Shown here in pieces: positions 48,455-59,645 of a stretch of DNA of 64,000 nucleotides (position 1 is the stretch's first letter; the number at the start of each line of letters is the position of its first letter). Below the pieces are notes generated by a model, which was not told the DNA's origin, did no database searches, and worked only from the letters and a program-made list of their open reading frames with translations. Origin of the DNA: Chryseobacterium gleum. GTDB lineage: Bacteria > Bacteroidota > Bacteroidia > Flavobacteriales > Schleiferiaceae. A program made the position numbers and the translations under genes. The DNA is taken from NCBI GenBank assembly GCA_945883565.1, contig CAMCXO010000012.1, forward strand, positions 1 to 64,000, written 5' to 3'.

Positions 48455-48637
48455 ATGGCTAGAATACGTATAACTCAGGTTCGAAGCACTATAAAGCGTC
48501 CGGAACGTCAAGTTTTGACAATGAGGGCCTTAGGTTTGAGAAAAATCAATGCTAGTGTTGAGCACGATTCCACCCCTCAGATTTTAGGGATGATAGACAA
48601 GATTAAACATCTAGTTCGTATCGAAGAACTAGCCTAA
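48455..48637 (+). CDS. rpmD: 50S ribosomal protein L30
   Basis: A 60-residue L30: RITQVRSTIKRPERQVLTMRA matches the family. Located between rpsE and rplO as in most bacteria. Confidence 0.96.
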   Translation: MARIRITQVRSTIKRPERQVLTMRALGLRKINASVEHDSTPQILGMIDKIKHLVRIEELA

Positions 48638-48647
48638 AGAAATAAAA

Positions 48648-49097
48648 ATGGAATTAAGCAACTTAAAGCCCGCATTGGGTTCTGTAAAAAAGGGAAAGAG
48701 GATAGGTCGCGGGGAAGGTTCTGGACATGGCGGGACCTCTACTCGGGGTCATAAAGGTGCCAAATCGCGCTCTGGATATTCGAAGAAGATTGGTTTTGAG
48801 GGAGGTCAAATGCCACTTCAGCGTCGGGTTCCGAAATTCGGTTTCAAGAATTTTAATCGCATTGAGTACTCAGGTATAAACCTAGACGTACTGCAGCGTT
48901 TGTTTGATGAAGGAAGGATTGAGGGCGAAGTAAACCCAGTTAATCTTTATCAAAATGGTTTACTTGGAAAGAATGATAGGGTGAAGATCCTTGGCAGAGG
49001 TGAATTAAAGGCTACTCTAAAAGTAAGCGCTCATAAGTTCTCCAAAACGGCATTGGCAGCTATTGAGGCGGCTGGTGGAAGTGCAGAAAGTTTGTAA
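48648..49097 (+). CDS. rplO: 50S ribosomal protein L15
   Basis: A 149-residue L15. The Gly/Lys-rich N-terminal extension (GKRIGRGEGSGHGGTSTRGH) that threads into 23S rRNA is clear. Nine bases before secY. Confidence 0.97.
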   Translation: MELSNLKPALGSVKKGKRIGRGEGSGHGGTSTRGHKGAKSRSGYSKKIGFEGGQMPLQRRVPKFGFKNFNRIEYSGINLDVLQRLFDEGRIEGEVNPVNLYQNGLLGKNDRVKILGRGELKATLKVSAHKFSKTALAAIEAAGGSAESL

Positions 49098-49106
49098 TAT
49101 TATCTT

Positions 49107-50447
49107 ATGAAGCGTTTTATAGAAACCCTTAAGAATATTTGGAAGATCGAAGAGCTAAAAGATAAGATACTTTTAACCTTAGGGTTATTGCTCATCTATC
49201 GTTTGGGTTCCAATGTGGTATTGCCGGGTATAAATCCTGATAGTTTAGAAGCCCTTCGTGGTCAAAGTGAAAGTGGTTTATTGGGTATTTTAAATGCCTT
49301 TACTGGGGGTGCTTTTGCTAATGCATCAATATTGGCATTAGGCATTATGCCATATATAAGCGCTTCTATTGTTATTCAACTGCTTGGAATGGCTGTACCT
49401 ACCATCCAGAAAATGCAGAAAGAGGGTGAAAGTGGTAGGCGTAAGTTAAATCAAATTACTAGGCTGTTGACGATTGCTATTACTGCAGCTCAAGCGCCTG
49501 GCTATATTGCAAATTTAGTTAGTCAAAATGTGGCTATTACTATGTCTCCTGGTTTATTTTGGCCTTTGGCGACCTTAGTGCTTATTACAGGAACCGTATT
49601 TGCCATGTGGTTAGGAGAGCGTATTACGGATAAAGGAATTGGTAATGGTATTTCCTTATTAATTATGGTCGGAATCATAGCTACTTTGCCTCAAGCCTTT
49701 TTACAAGAATTAGCAGCAAAGTTCGACCGAGGAGGGTTTGTTTTGTTCGTTGTGGAAATAGCGGCATTGTTAGTTGTAATTATGTTAAGTATCGGTTTAG
49801 TCCAGGCTGTTAGAAGGATTCCAGTTCAATATGCGAAGCGCACCGCTGGAGGTGTTCAGTATGGCGCTATGAGTAGACAATACATTCCTCTCAAGGTTAA
49901 TGCTTCAGGAGTGATGCCAATTATTTTTGCGCAAGCCATAATGTTCATTCCGATTACAGTTATTACTTATTCGGGAATAGATGCAGGTGGTGCTACTTCC
50001 TTGATTACCTTATTTAGCAATATTCAAGGTTTTTGGTATAACCTCATTTTTGCGGTTCTAATCATATTATTCACTTTTCTGTATACGGCTATACAGGTTA
50101 ATACGAATCAAATGGCTGAGGATTTGAAAAGAGGGGGAGGGTTTGTTCCTGGTATCAAGCCAGGGAAGCCCACGGCTGAATTTCTAGATACGGTTTTATC
50201 AAGAATAACTTTTCCGGGAGCTATTTTTTTAGCCGTTATTGCAATATTGCCGGCTTTTGCCATGGTTAGTGGAATAACATCTCAGTTTGCTTATTTCTAT
50301 GGAGGTACGTCATTATTGATTATGGTAGGAGTTGTTCTAGATACGCTGCAACAAATTGAGAGTTATTTATTGAATCGTCATTATGATGGTTTAATGAAGT
50401 CAGGAAGAATTCAGGGCCGCTCAGCGGTTTCAACACCTAGCGTTTAA
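49107..50447 (+). CDS. secY: protein translocase subunit SecY
   Basis: A 446-residue inner-membrane channel of the Sec translocon with ten membrane helices. [16 protein letters not shown] (helix 2/3 region), [10 protein letters not shown] and the cytoplasmic loop near [15 protein letters not shown] are conserved. All signal-peptide proteins in this window depend on it. The infA ATG follows one base after the stop. Confidence 0.97.
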   Translation: MKRFIETLKNIWKIEELKDKILLTLGLLLIYRLGSNVVLPGINPDSLEALRGQSESGLLGILNAFTGGAFANASILALGIMPYISASIVIQLLGMAVPTIQKMQKEGESGRRKLNQITRLLTIAITAAQAPGYIANLVSQNVAITMSPGLFWPLATLVLITGTVFAMWLGERITDKGIGNGISLLIMVGIIATLPQAFLQELAAKFDRGGFVLFVVEIAALLVVIMLSIGLVQAVRRIPVQYAKRTAGGVQYGAMSRQYIPLKVNASGVMPIIFAQAIMFIPITVITYSGIDAGGATSLITLFSNIQGFWYNLIFAVLIILFTFLYTAIQVNTNQMAEDLKRGGGFVPGIKPGKPTAEFLDTVLSRITFPGAIFLAVIAILPAFAMVSGITSQFAYFYGGTSLLIMVGVVLDTLQQIESYLLNRHYDGLMKSGRIQGRSAVSTPSV

Positions 50448-50448
50448 G

Positions 50449-50664
50449 ATGTCTAAACAAGGTGTAATAGAGCAAGATGGTAACATCATTGAGTCGTTGT
50501 CAAACGCAATGTTCAGAGTAGAGTTGGACAATGGTCACATTGTAATAGCACATATATCTGGAAAGATGCGTATGCACTATATAAAGTTGTTACCAGGCGA
50601 CAGAGTAAAGTTAGAAATGACGCCATACGACCTTTCGAAAGGCAGAATAACCTATAGATACTAA
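50449..50664 (+). CDS. infA: translation initiation factor IF-1
   Basis: A 71-residue OB-fold factor that blocks the A site during initiation. [20 protein letters not shown] and [13 protein letters not shown] are diagnostic. Located between secY and rpmJ, the common order in Bacteroidota. Confidence 0.97.
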   Translation: MSKQGVIEQDGNIIESLSNAMFRVELDNGHIVIAHISGKMRMHYIKLLPGDRVKLEMTPYDLSKGRITYRY

Positions 50665-50674
50665 GCCAAGGGAT

Positions 50675-50791
50675 ATGAAGATTAGAGCATCGATCAAAAA
50701 ACGCAGCGCAGACTGTAAAATAGTTCGCCGGAAAGGCAAATTGTACGTTATCAACAAAAAGAACCCAAAGTTCAAGCAAAGACAAGGTTAA
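50675..50791 (+). CDS. rpmJ: 50S ribosomal protein L36 (zinc-free type)
   Basis: A 38-residue L36, small enough to be missed by gene finders. The start [19 protein letters not shown] and the end FKQRQG match the family. Of the usual CxxC...C...H zinc set only Cys14 remains (positions 11, 27 and 33 are not Cys/His), so this is the zinc-independent form. Confidence 0.95.
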   Translation: MKIRASIKKRSADCKIVRRKGKLYVINKKNPKFKQRQG

Positions 50792-50801
50792 ACAATTCAG
50801 C

Positions 50802-51179
50802 ATGGCCAGAATATCAGGTGTAGACCTTCCCCGTCAGAAAAGAGGTGAGATCGGGCTCACGTATATCTATGGAATCGGCAGAAGCCGTGCCCGTAAGATA
50901 TTGGATCAAGCGGGTATCGACCCAAATATCAAAGTTCAAGAATGGGATGATGATCAGTTGGGCGCTATTAGAACCATCATAACCGAAAGTTTTAAGGTGG
51001 AAGGGGAACTTCGTTCTGAGGTTCAGTTGAATATTAAACGTCTGATGGATATTGGATGTTACAGGGGCATCAGACATCGTTCTGGGTTACCGTTGCGTGG
51101 TCAGCGCACAAAGAACAATTCACGCACCCGCAAAGGCAAGCGTAAAACTGTAGCTAATAAGAAAAAGGCAACCAAATAA
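50802..51179 (+). CDS. rpsM: 30S ribosomal protein S13
   Basis: A 125-residue S13 of the 30S head that contacts L5 and t[24 protein letters not shown] and [19 protein letters not shown] are typical. First gene of the alpha group. Confidence 0.98.
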   Translation: MARISGVDLPRQKRGEIGLTYIYGIGRSRARKILDQAGIDPNIKVQEWDDDQLGAIRTIITESFKVEGELRSEVQLNIKRLMDIGCYRGIRHRSGLPLRGQRTKNNSRTRKGKRKTVANKKKATK

Positions 51180-51188
51180 AATTTAGAA

Positions 51189-51581
51189 ATGGCAAAGAGT
51201 ACAAAAACGGTTGTTAAAAAGCGAAAAGTTAAGGTAGAGCCTGCTGGTGAAGCACATGTAAATGCGACATTCAACAATATAATTATATCCTTAACCAACT
51301 TGCAGGGCCAAGTAATATCGTGGTCTTCCGCTGGGAAAATGGGTTTTAGAGGCTCCAAAAAGAACACTCCTTATGCGGCTCAAGTTGCAGCCGAAGATGC
51401 CTCTACTCGGGGTTTGGAGGCTGGCTTGAAGAAAGTTAAAGTTTATGTTAAAGGTCCAGGGAATGGAAGAGAGTCAGCAATTCGTTCCATACATAACAGC
51501 GGGATAGAAGTTACAGAAATTATAGATATTACGCCCATACCACACAACGGCTGCAGACCTCCCAAACGTCGTCGTGTTTAA
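51189..51581 (+). CDS. rpsK: 30S ribosomal protein S11
   Basis: A 130-residue S11 of the platform. [20 protein letters not shown] and the end [12 protein letters not shown] are conserved; the Asn-Gly is the usual isoaspartate site. Confidence 0.98.
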   Translation: MAKSTKTVVKKRKVKVEPAGEAHVNATFNNIIISLTNLQGQVISWSSAGKMGFRGSKKNTPYAAQVAAEDASTRGLEAGLKKVKVYVKGPGNGRESAIRSIHNSGIEVTEIIDITPIPHNGCRPPKRRRV

Positions 51582-51602
51582 TTAAAGAAGCAGGAAAGAG
51601 AA

Positions 51603-52208
51603 ATGGCTAGATATACAGGACCAAGAACCAAAATTGCACGTCGTTTTGGTGATCCAATTTTCGGAGCAGACAGCGCCTTCGAAAAGAGAAATTATCCTCC
51701 CGGTCAACATGGATTGGCACGTAAACGCGGAAAGAAAAGCGAGTATGCCGTTCAGCTTGCAGAGAAGCAAAAAGCTAAGTACACTTATGGCATGTTGGAG
51801 CGTCAGTTCCGCAACTTATTTGAGCGGGCTTCTCGGCAAAAAGGCATTACAGGTGAAAACCTACTGCAATTATGTGAATCGCGTTTGGACAATGTCGTTT
51901 TCCGAATGGGAATAGCACCAACTAGGCGCGCCGCCAGGCAGTTAGTAGGTCATAGGCATGTATTAGTTAATGGTGACATAGTTAACATTCCTTCATATCA
52001 CATTATGCCAGGTGATATAATCTCAGTGCGTGAAAAGTCACGTTCATTAGAGGTTATCGCCAATGCCATTCATGGCAATCGTAGTAAATATGAATGGATT
52101 GAGTGGAATCCTGAAACTTATTCGGGCCGATTCTTGAATACACCCTTACGTGAGCAAATTCCTGAAAACATCAAGGAGCAGCTTATCGTCGAATTGTATT
52201 CTAAATAA
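51603..52208 (+). CDS. rpsD: 30S ribosomal protein S4
   Basis: A 201-residue S4, a primary 16S-binding protein important for fidelity and, in E. coli, autoregulation of the alpha operon. [20 protein letters not shown] and the S4 RNA-binding domain with [20 protein letters not shown] are present. Confidence 0.98.
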   Translation: MARYTGPRTKIARRFGDPIFGADSAFEKRNYPPGQHGLARKRGKKSEYAVQLAEKQKAKYTYGMLERQFRNLFERASRQKGITGENLLQLCESRLDNVVFRMGIAPTRRAARQLVGHRHVLVNGDIVNIPSYHIMPGDIISVREKSRSLEVIANAIHGNRSKYEWIEWNPETYSGRFLNTPLREQIPENIKEQLIVELYSK

Positions 52209-52227
52209 TCCTTTTAAAAAACTTTTC

Positions 52228-53220
52228 ATGGCTATACTGAATTTTCAAAAACCTGAGAAGGTTCTTCTAAATCATGCGACTTCAACAGTTGGGTTGTTTG
52301 AATTCCGTCCTTTGGAGCCGGGATATGGTTTAACTGTTGGCAATGCCATTCGAAGGGTTCTGTTGAGCTCTCTGGAAGGTTTTGCAATTAGTTCGATTAA
52401 AATTGATGGTGTTGAACATGAGTTCAGTACCATTAAGGGCGTGGTGGAAGACGTTACCGAAATAATATTGAATCTTAAACAAGTTCGGTTTAAGAGACAA
52501 ATAAATGATGTAGATAGCGAGGCTATTACAACCAGTTTTTTTGGTGAAGATAGGATTACAGCAGGTGATTTAGGCAAGTTCTTGTCAGGTTTCCAAGTTT
52601 TAAACCCTGAATTGGTAATATGTAACTTAGACCCAAAAGTAAAGTTGGATATGCATATTGCCATTGAGAAGGGCAGGGGCTATGTTCCGGCAGAAGAAAA
52701 TAAGAGAAGTAATGCTCCAGTAGGAACCATTTTCATAGACTCTATTTTCACGCCAATAAAGAACGTTAAGTATTCAATTGAGAATTTCAGGGTTGAGCAA
52801 AAAACTGACTTCGAAAAGCTGTTGATTGAAATCACAACGGACGGAAGCATTCATCCAAAGGACGCATTAACAGAAGCTGCCAAGATTCTTATTCAGCATT
52901 TTATGCTGTTTAGTGACGAGAGAATCTCATTAGAAGATAGCGCACCTGTTGAAATCGAGAATTACGATGAGGAGGTTATACGAATGAGGCAGTTGTTGAA
53001 AACTAAATTGTCTGACATGGATCTTAGCGTAAGAGCATTAAATTGTTTGAAAGCAGCTGAAGTGGAAACATTGGGCGAGTTGGTTGGATACACCAAGCAA
53101 GATTTAATGAAGTTCAGAAATTTCGGCAAGAAGTCGCTTACTGAACTCGATGAACTTGTAGAGTCGAAGGGTTTGGCATTTGGAATGGACGTTAGCAAGT
53201 ATAAATTAGATAAGGAATAA
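52228..53220 (+). CDS. rpoA: RNA polymerase alpha subunit
   Basis: A 330-residue subunit that starts RNA polymerase assembly and, through its C-terminal domain, contacts promoters and activators. The N-terminal domain has [20 protein letters not shown]; the C-terminal domain (about 255-330) has [16 protein letters not shown] and [11 protein letters not shown] chose ATG 52228 ([11 protein letters not shown]); the longer frame overlaps rpsD. Confidence 0.97.
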   Translation: MAILNFQKPEKVLLNHATSTVGLFEFRPLEPGYGLTVGNAIRRVLLSSLEGFAISSIKIDGVEHEFSTIKGVVEDVTEIILNLKQVRFKRQINDVDSEAITTSFFGEDRITAGDLGKFLSGFQVLNPELVICNLDPKVKLDMHIAIEKGRGYVPAEENKRSNAPVGTIFIDSIFTPIKNVKYSIENFRVEQKTDFEKLLIEITTDGSIHPKDALTEAAKILIQHFMLFSDERISLEDSAPVEIENYDEEVIRMRQLLKTKLSDMDLSVRALNCLKAAEVETLGELVGYTKQDLMKFRNFGKKSLTELDELVESKGLAFGMDVSKYKLDKE

Positions 53221-53229
53221 AGAGGGGAA

Positions 53230-53742
53230 ATGAGACACGGAAAAAAGAACAACCACTTAGGAAGAACAGCTGCGCACCGCAGGTCGATGATGGCGAATTT
53301 AGCCTGCTCGCTAATAGAGCACAAGCGAATAAACACTACTGTAGCTAAAGCTCGAGAGCTTCGCAAATATGTGGAGCCGCTAATTACTCGCTCAAAAGAA
53401 GATACAACTCACAATAGGCGTATAGTATTTAGTTATTTAAAGAATAAATACGCCGTTAGTGAATTGTTCCGGGAAGTGGTTACGAAAATCGGTGATCGCC
53501 CAGGAGGATATACCCGTATCATTAAAACAGGCAATAGGTTGGGTGACAATGCGGAAATGTGTATGATTGAACTGGTGGATTTTAATGAGTTGTATACTGG
53601 ACAAGCTGCAACAAAGAAAGCCAGCCGCAGAAGCCGCAGAAGCAACACTAAATCTAAAGCAGAAGTTTCTAACCAAACGGATGTTTCATCTTCAGAAAAA
53701 AATAGTTCAGAAGAAGTCGTTAACCATGGGGACGCTTCTTAA
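53230..53742 (+). CDS. rplQ: 50S ribosomal protein L17
   Basis: A 170-residue L17; [20 protein letters not shown] is diagnostic. About 50 residues of Ser/Lys/Glu-rich tail extend past the usual L17 core (about 120). Last gene of the locus, followed by a strong terminator. Confidence 0.97.
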   Translation: MRHGKKNNHLGRTAAHRRSMMANLACSLIEHKRINTTVAKARELRKYVEPLITRSKEDTTHNRRIVFSYLKNKYAVSELFREVVTKIGDRPGGYTRIIKTGNRLGDNAEMCMIELVDFNELYTGQAATKKASRRSRRSNTKSKAEVSNQTDVSSSEKNSSEEVVNHGDAS

Positions 53743-53770
53743 GAAGGAATTAACTTAATGCTATGAAAAG

Positions 53771-53805
53771 AAGGGACGAAGCGAATAGGCTTTTGTCCCT
53801 TTTTT
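53771..53805 (+). terminator. intrinsic terminator of the ribosomal locus
   Basis: AAGGGACGAAGC (from 53771) pairs with GCTTTTGTCCCTT (ending 53802) with a small bulge, and the 3' arm runs into a T tract ending at 53805. Confidence 0.85.
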
Positions 53806-53820
53806 ATTGACTTTTGCTTT

Positions 53821-56213
<2,393 letters not shown>

Positions 56214-56227
56214 AAAGCACAGAAACC

Positions 56228-57535
56228 ATGGATAAGATAAAAGAGAAGTTTTCGACCATCATTGACGATTCGGTTAAAGAGGTTAAGGATTTTGTTGCCG
56301 AGTATGGTGATGAAGTTATTGGGGAAATAAAGATTAATCAGTTGTATGCCGGTATGCGTGGCATGCCCGCTTTGATTTATGAAACCTCGAAACTTGACGC
56401 TGCAGAAGGCATTCGCTTTAGAGGTTACAGTATTCCGGAATTGCAGGAAAAACTGCCTAAATATCCAGGGGGTGAGCAACCGCTACCTGAAGGTATTTTT
56501 TATCTGATGTTGATGAATGAACTGCCGGATGACGACGATGTTAGACGCATGAGTAATAACTGGGCCAGACGAAGCATAGTTCCTCACCATGTGTTTAATG
56601 TGATTGATGCTCTGCCCAAAACAGCGCATCCTATGACTCAATTCATAGCGGGTATTACGGCTTGCAGAACCGAAAGCGAATTTCAGCGTGAGTACCGCGA
56701 AGGCATGAACAAAAGTGACTATTGGATGCCCACTTTTGAAGATGCTATGAATTTGATTGCGCGTTTACCGCGTATTGCCGCTTATATATATCGCCGTTGT
56801 TACCATAATAGCGACCATATTGAGCCAGATTCGAAGCTTGATTGGTCGGGAAACTTTGCCCATATGTTGGGCTTTGAAAATGAGGAGTTCAAAGAAATGA
56901 TGCGTTTGTATATGACTCTCCATGCCGACCATGAGGGTGGAAACGTTTCAGCTCATGCCATTCACTTGGTTGGTAGTGCTTTGAGTGACCCATATTTGAG
57001 CTTTGCCGCCGGTATGGCCGGACTTGCAGGCCCTCTTCATGGTCTTGCCAATCAGGAAGTAATACGCTGGATACAAGGTATGCGAGCTGATTTGGGTGGT
57101 GGATTGCCATCGAAAGAGCAAATTGCCAACTACTGCAAGAAAACGTTAGCAGAAGGTAAGGTAATTCCTGGTTTTGGACACGCAGTTTTGCGTAAAACAG
57201 ACCCTAGATACACTGCACAAAGAGAGTTTGCCCAGAAGCATATGCCTCATGATGAGTTGTTTTTAATTGTGAGTCGCATTTATGAAGTGGTGCCCGACAT
57301 TTTGGAATCGACCGGAAAAGTGAAAAACCCATGGCCAAATGTTGACGCTCACAGTGGTCAGTTGTTGATGCATTACGGGTTAACCGAGTACGATTTCTAT
57401 ACGGTATTGTTTGGTGTTTCGAGGGCTTTGGGAACCATGGCCGGCCTAATTTGGGACCGAGTTTTGGGCATGCCGTTGGAGCGTCCGGGATCGACTACCA
57501 CTGCGGTTTTAAAAGAAAAATTTGCTAAGAAGTAA
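56228..57535 (+). CDS. gltA: citrate synthase, mitochondrial-like (type I)
   Basis: A 435-residue citrate synthase joining oxaloacetate and acetyl-CoA. GMRGMPALIYETSKLDAAEG, IRFRGYSIPE and GPLHGLANQEV resemble the mitochondrial, dimeric form rather than the usual bacterial GltA. Catalytic residues are visible: His in GPLHG, His in GFGHAVLRKTDPR and Asp in NVDAHSGQ. I chose ATG 56228; a GTG at 56210 overlapping the eno stop (GTGA) would add six residues. The symbol follows function only. Confidence 0.93.
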   Translation: MDKIKEKFSTIIDDSVKEVKDFVAEYGDEVIGEIKINQLYAGMRGMPALIYETSKLDAAEGIRFRGYSIPELQEKLPKYPGGEQPLPEGIFYLMLMNELPDDDDVRRMSNNWARRSIVPHHVFNVIDALPKTAHPMTQFIAGITACRTESEFQREYREGMNKSDYWMPTFEDAMNLIARLPRIAAYIYRRCYHNSDHIEPDSKLDWSGNFAHMLGFENEEFKEMMRLYMTLHADHEGGNVSAHAIHLVGSALSDPYLSFAAGMAGLAGPLHGLANQEVIRWIQGMRADLGGGLPSKEQIANYCKKTLAEGKVIPGFGHAVLRKTDPRYTAQREFAQKHMPHDELFLIVSRIYEVVPDILESTGKVKNPWPNVDAHSGQLLMHYGLTEYDFYTVLFGVSRALGTMAGLIWDRVLGMPLERPGSTTTAVLKEKFAKK

Positions 57536-57555
57536 GGCTTGAATTAATCAAACAG

Positions 57556-57591
57556 ACCGCCTGCCCATTTGGGTTAGGCGGTTTTTTTTTT
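57556..57591 (+). terminator. intrinsic terminator after citrate synthase
   Basis: ACCGCCT (57556-57562) pairs with AGGCGGT (57576-57582), with CCCA/TGGG able to pair inside, followed by a run of ten T. Confidence 0.9.
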
Positions 57592-57726
57592 GCGCCAGGG
57601 ATTGTAGCGAAAAGCCCACAGCCGCCCATTTGAAATGCCTACAAAACTCGAATTTAAAGGCGGCGAGGACTTGAAGCGAAAAGCCCGGCCCGCTTGCGGG
57701 GGCGCCCAAAAATGTATGACTTGGGT
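57592..57726. repeat. REP-like intergenic sequence
   Basis: GCGAAAAGCCC occurs at 57607-57617 and 57676-57686, and the palindrome CCCGCTTGCGGG is at 57689-57700. This GC-rich stretch between convergent genes contrasts with the surrounding DNA and resembles the dispersed intergenic repeats common in Bacteroidota. No gene is seen. Confidence 0.55.
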
Positions 57727-59517
57727 TTAGTTGGGGCTTAGTTCGAGGCGCTGCATATTGAGCAGGGCTTTGAAACGGCCGTTTTCGCGTTGAGTGAGGT
57801 CTTCGTGGGTGCCGAATTCTGCAACCGAGCCGTTTTCTATAACCCAAATGTTGTTGGCATTTTTTACTGTACTGAGGCGGTGGGCTATAACCAAAGAGGT
57901 TCGGTTTTGCATAAGTGCATCGAGGGCCTGCTGCACAGCTTGTTCGCTTTCGCTGTCGAGGGCCGAGGTGGCCTCGTCGAGTAATAAAATGGCCGGATTG
58001 CATAAAATGGCTCGGGCGATGGCGATGCGTTGACGCTGACCGCCGCTGAGTTGAATGCCTCGTTCGCCCACTAATGTTTGATAGGCATCTGGAAAGGCTT
58101 CGATAAAATGGTGGGCGTGGGCTTGTTTGGCTGCCTCAACAATGGTTTCGAAAGGTGCTCCGGGCGCGCCATAGGCTATGTTTTCGGCGATTGTTCCACC
58201 GAAAAGGCTTATATCTTGTGGAACCCACGCAATGGTTTTGCGGAAGGCCGTTAAATCGAGATGTTGGAGATTTTCGTTATCGATAGAAATTAGCCCCGAT
58301 TGGGGGCTATAAAAACGGAGCAGAAGGTTAAGAATGGTTGATTTGCCTGCGCCGCTGGTGCCCACTAATGCTATTCTTTCGCCCGCTTTGATTTGCATAT
58401 TAAGGTTTTGAAGTACCGGCATATCGGGGCGTGAAGGATAGGCGAAATGGACTTTATCGAAGACTATATTGCCTTTAATAGGTAATTTTCGGATATTTTG
58501 ATTGATGTTGAGCGGCTCTTCAGATTCATCGAAAATGGCCAAAACGCTTTCTGTTGCTCCTACTGCCTTTTGAATTCGGGCGTAAACATCGGCCATGCCA
58601 CCAATGCTACCGCCAATAAAACTCGAATACAAAACAAAGGCAAAAAGTTGGCCTGTATCTAATTCCCCTTTGGCTATTAGAAGACTTCCTTGCCAAATAA
58701 CCGCCACCACCGCACCAAATAAACCCAATATTATAAAGCTGGCAAATGCCGCTCGGTAGTACCCCCCTTTTATGGCAATTTGCGCCACATCATCGGTTTT
58801 AGCATTGTAGCGTGTGCGCTCGTAAAGCTCGTTGGCATAAGCTTTTACATTCGAAATACCCTGAAGTGTTTCTTCCATTATGGTAGAAGACAGAGCCACC
58901 TCGTCTTGTAGTTTTTTTGAATATTTCCGAATAAAACGGCCAAAAGCCACGGCCGTAAGAACCACTACCGGTAAAATGGCCAACATAAATAAGGTGAGTC
59001 TGACTGAGGTGAAGAGCAACAAACTAATGCCTCCGCCAATGATGACTAATTGCCTTACAAATTCGGCCAAAGTAGTGGTAAAAGTTTCTTGAAGTTGAGG
59101 AATATCGCTGTTGATACGCGAAGTGAGTTCTCCAACTCTTCGGCTGTTGTAAAAGGTCATGGGCAGTTTCAACATTTTTTGATATGCCGCTTGCCGTAAC
59201 GCTTTTAGAGCTTTTTCGGCCACTTGTACAAATAATACAATTCGGAAATACGAAAAAGTGGCCTGTAGAATTAAGATGGCCATTAACATTAAAGCTACGT
59301 TCTCGATAGATTGGGTAAAGTTGTTTGATTTGGAAGCGTTTACCAAGTCGCCGAGGAGTTTGGGAAAAGCCAAATTGGCTGCACTGCTCAGAAATAAGAA
59401 TAGAATACCTAATAAAAACTTGCCCTGATAAGGTTTAATATAGGGGTAAAGTGCCGCGGCTTGTTTGAGACTTTTCCAATTTATACCGCGTTTTTTCTTA
59501 GATTCAGTGGCGCTCAT
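57727..59517 (-). CDS. ABC exporter (MsbA-like half transporter)
   Basis: A 596-residue protein with a six-helix membrane domain (residues about 25-310) fused to an ATPase domain (about 345-596). Walker A GTSGAGKST, signature LSGGQ and Walker B ILLLDEATSALD are intact. It probably works as a homodimer moving a lipid or other hydrophobic substrate; MsbA is the closest well-known relative. I chose ATG 59517 (MSATESKKKRG); the frame runs further upstream, but a -7 box lies inside that extension. Confidence 0.9.
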   Translation of the reverse strand: MSATESKKKRGINWKSLKQAAALYPYIKPYQGKFLLGILFLFLSSAANLAFPKLLGDLVNASKSNNFTQSIENVALMLMAILILQATFSYFRIVLFVQVAEKALKALRQAAYQKMLKLPMTFYNSRRVGELTSRINSDIPQLQETFTTTLAEFVRQLVIIGGGISLLLFTSVRLTLFMLAILPVVVLTAVAFGRFIRKYSKKLQDEVALSSTIMEETLQGISNVKAYANELYERTRYNAKTDDVAQIAIKGGYYRAAFASFIILGLFGAVVAVIWQGSLLIAKGELDTGQLFAFVLYSSFIGGSIGGMADVYARIQKAVGATESVLAIFDESEEPLNINQNIRKLPIKGNIVFDKVHFAYPSRPDMPVLQNLNMQIKAGERIALVGTSGAGKSTILNLLLRFYSPQSGLISIDNENLQHLDLTAFRKTIAWVPQDISLFGGTIAENIAYGAPGAPFETIVEAAKQAHAHHFIEAFPDAYQTLVGERGIQLSGGQRQRIAIARAILCNPAILLLDEATSALDSESEQAVQQALDALMQNRTSLVIAHRLSTVKNANNIWVIENGSVAEFGTHEDLTQRENGRFKALLNMQRLELSPN

Positions 59518-59535
59518 GCATTGTTTTCTGGGTTT

Positions 59536-59543
59536 CAAAAGTA
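59536..59543 (-). promoter_or_regulatory. -7 box TACTTTTG of the ABC exporter gene
   Basis: The minus strand reads TACTTTTG, an exact TAnnTTTG match, 18 bases before the ATG at 59517. It supports that start over the longer frame beginning at 59604. Confidence 0.55.
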
Positions 59544-59633
59544 GCAGTGTTTGCTTGGCTAGAATGAAACTAAGTTTCACAAATGGTTCACGCAGTTTTA
59601 TCATTAAAAAGGTTTAGGTAACGGTACAAAAAG

Positions 59634-59641
59634 TAATTTTG
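59634..59641 (+). promoter_or_regulatory. -7 box TAATTTTG of the LamG gene
   Basis: TAATTTTG matches TAnnTTTG and ends four bases before ATG 59646, pointing to a leaderless or nearly leaderless mRNA. Confidence 0.55.
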
Positions 59642-59645
59642 CTAC

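Noticed and set aside
36750-53760. Horizontal transfer of part of the ribosomal locus
   Set aside because: Gene order and motifs are normal for the phylum and no boundaries or mobile genes are visible.
57548-58003. Minus-strand frame after the citrate synthase gene
   Set aside because: It overlaps a terminator, the REP-like repeat and the end of the ABC exporter in another frame, with biased composition.
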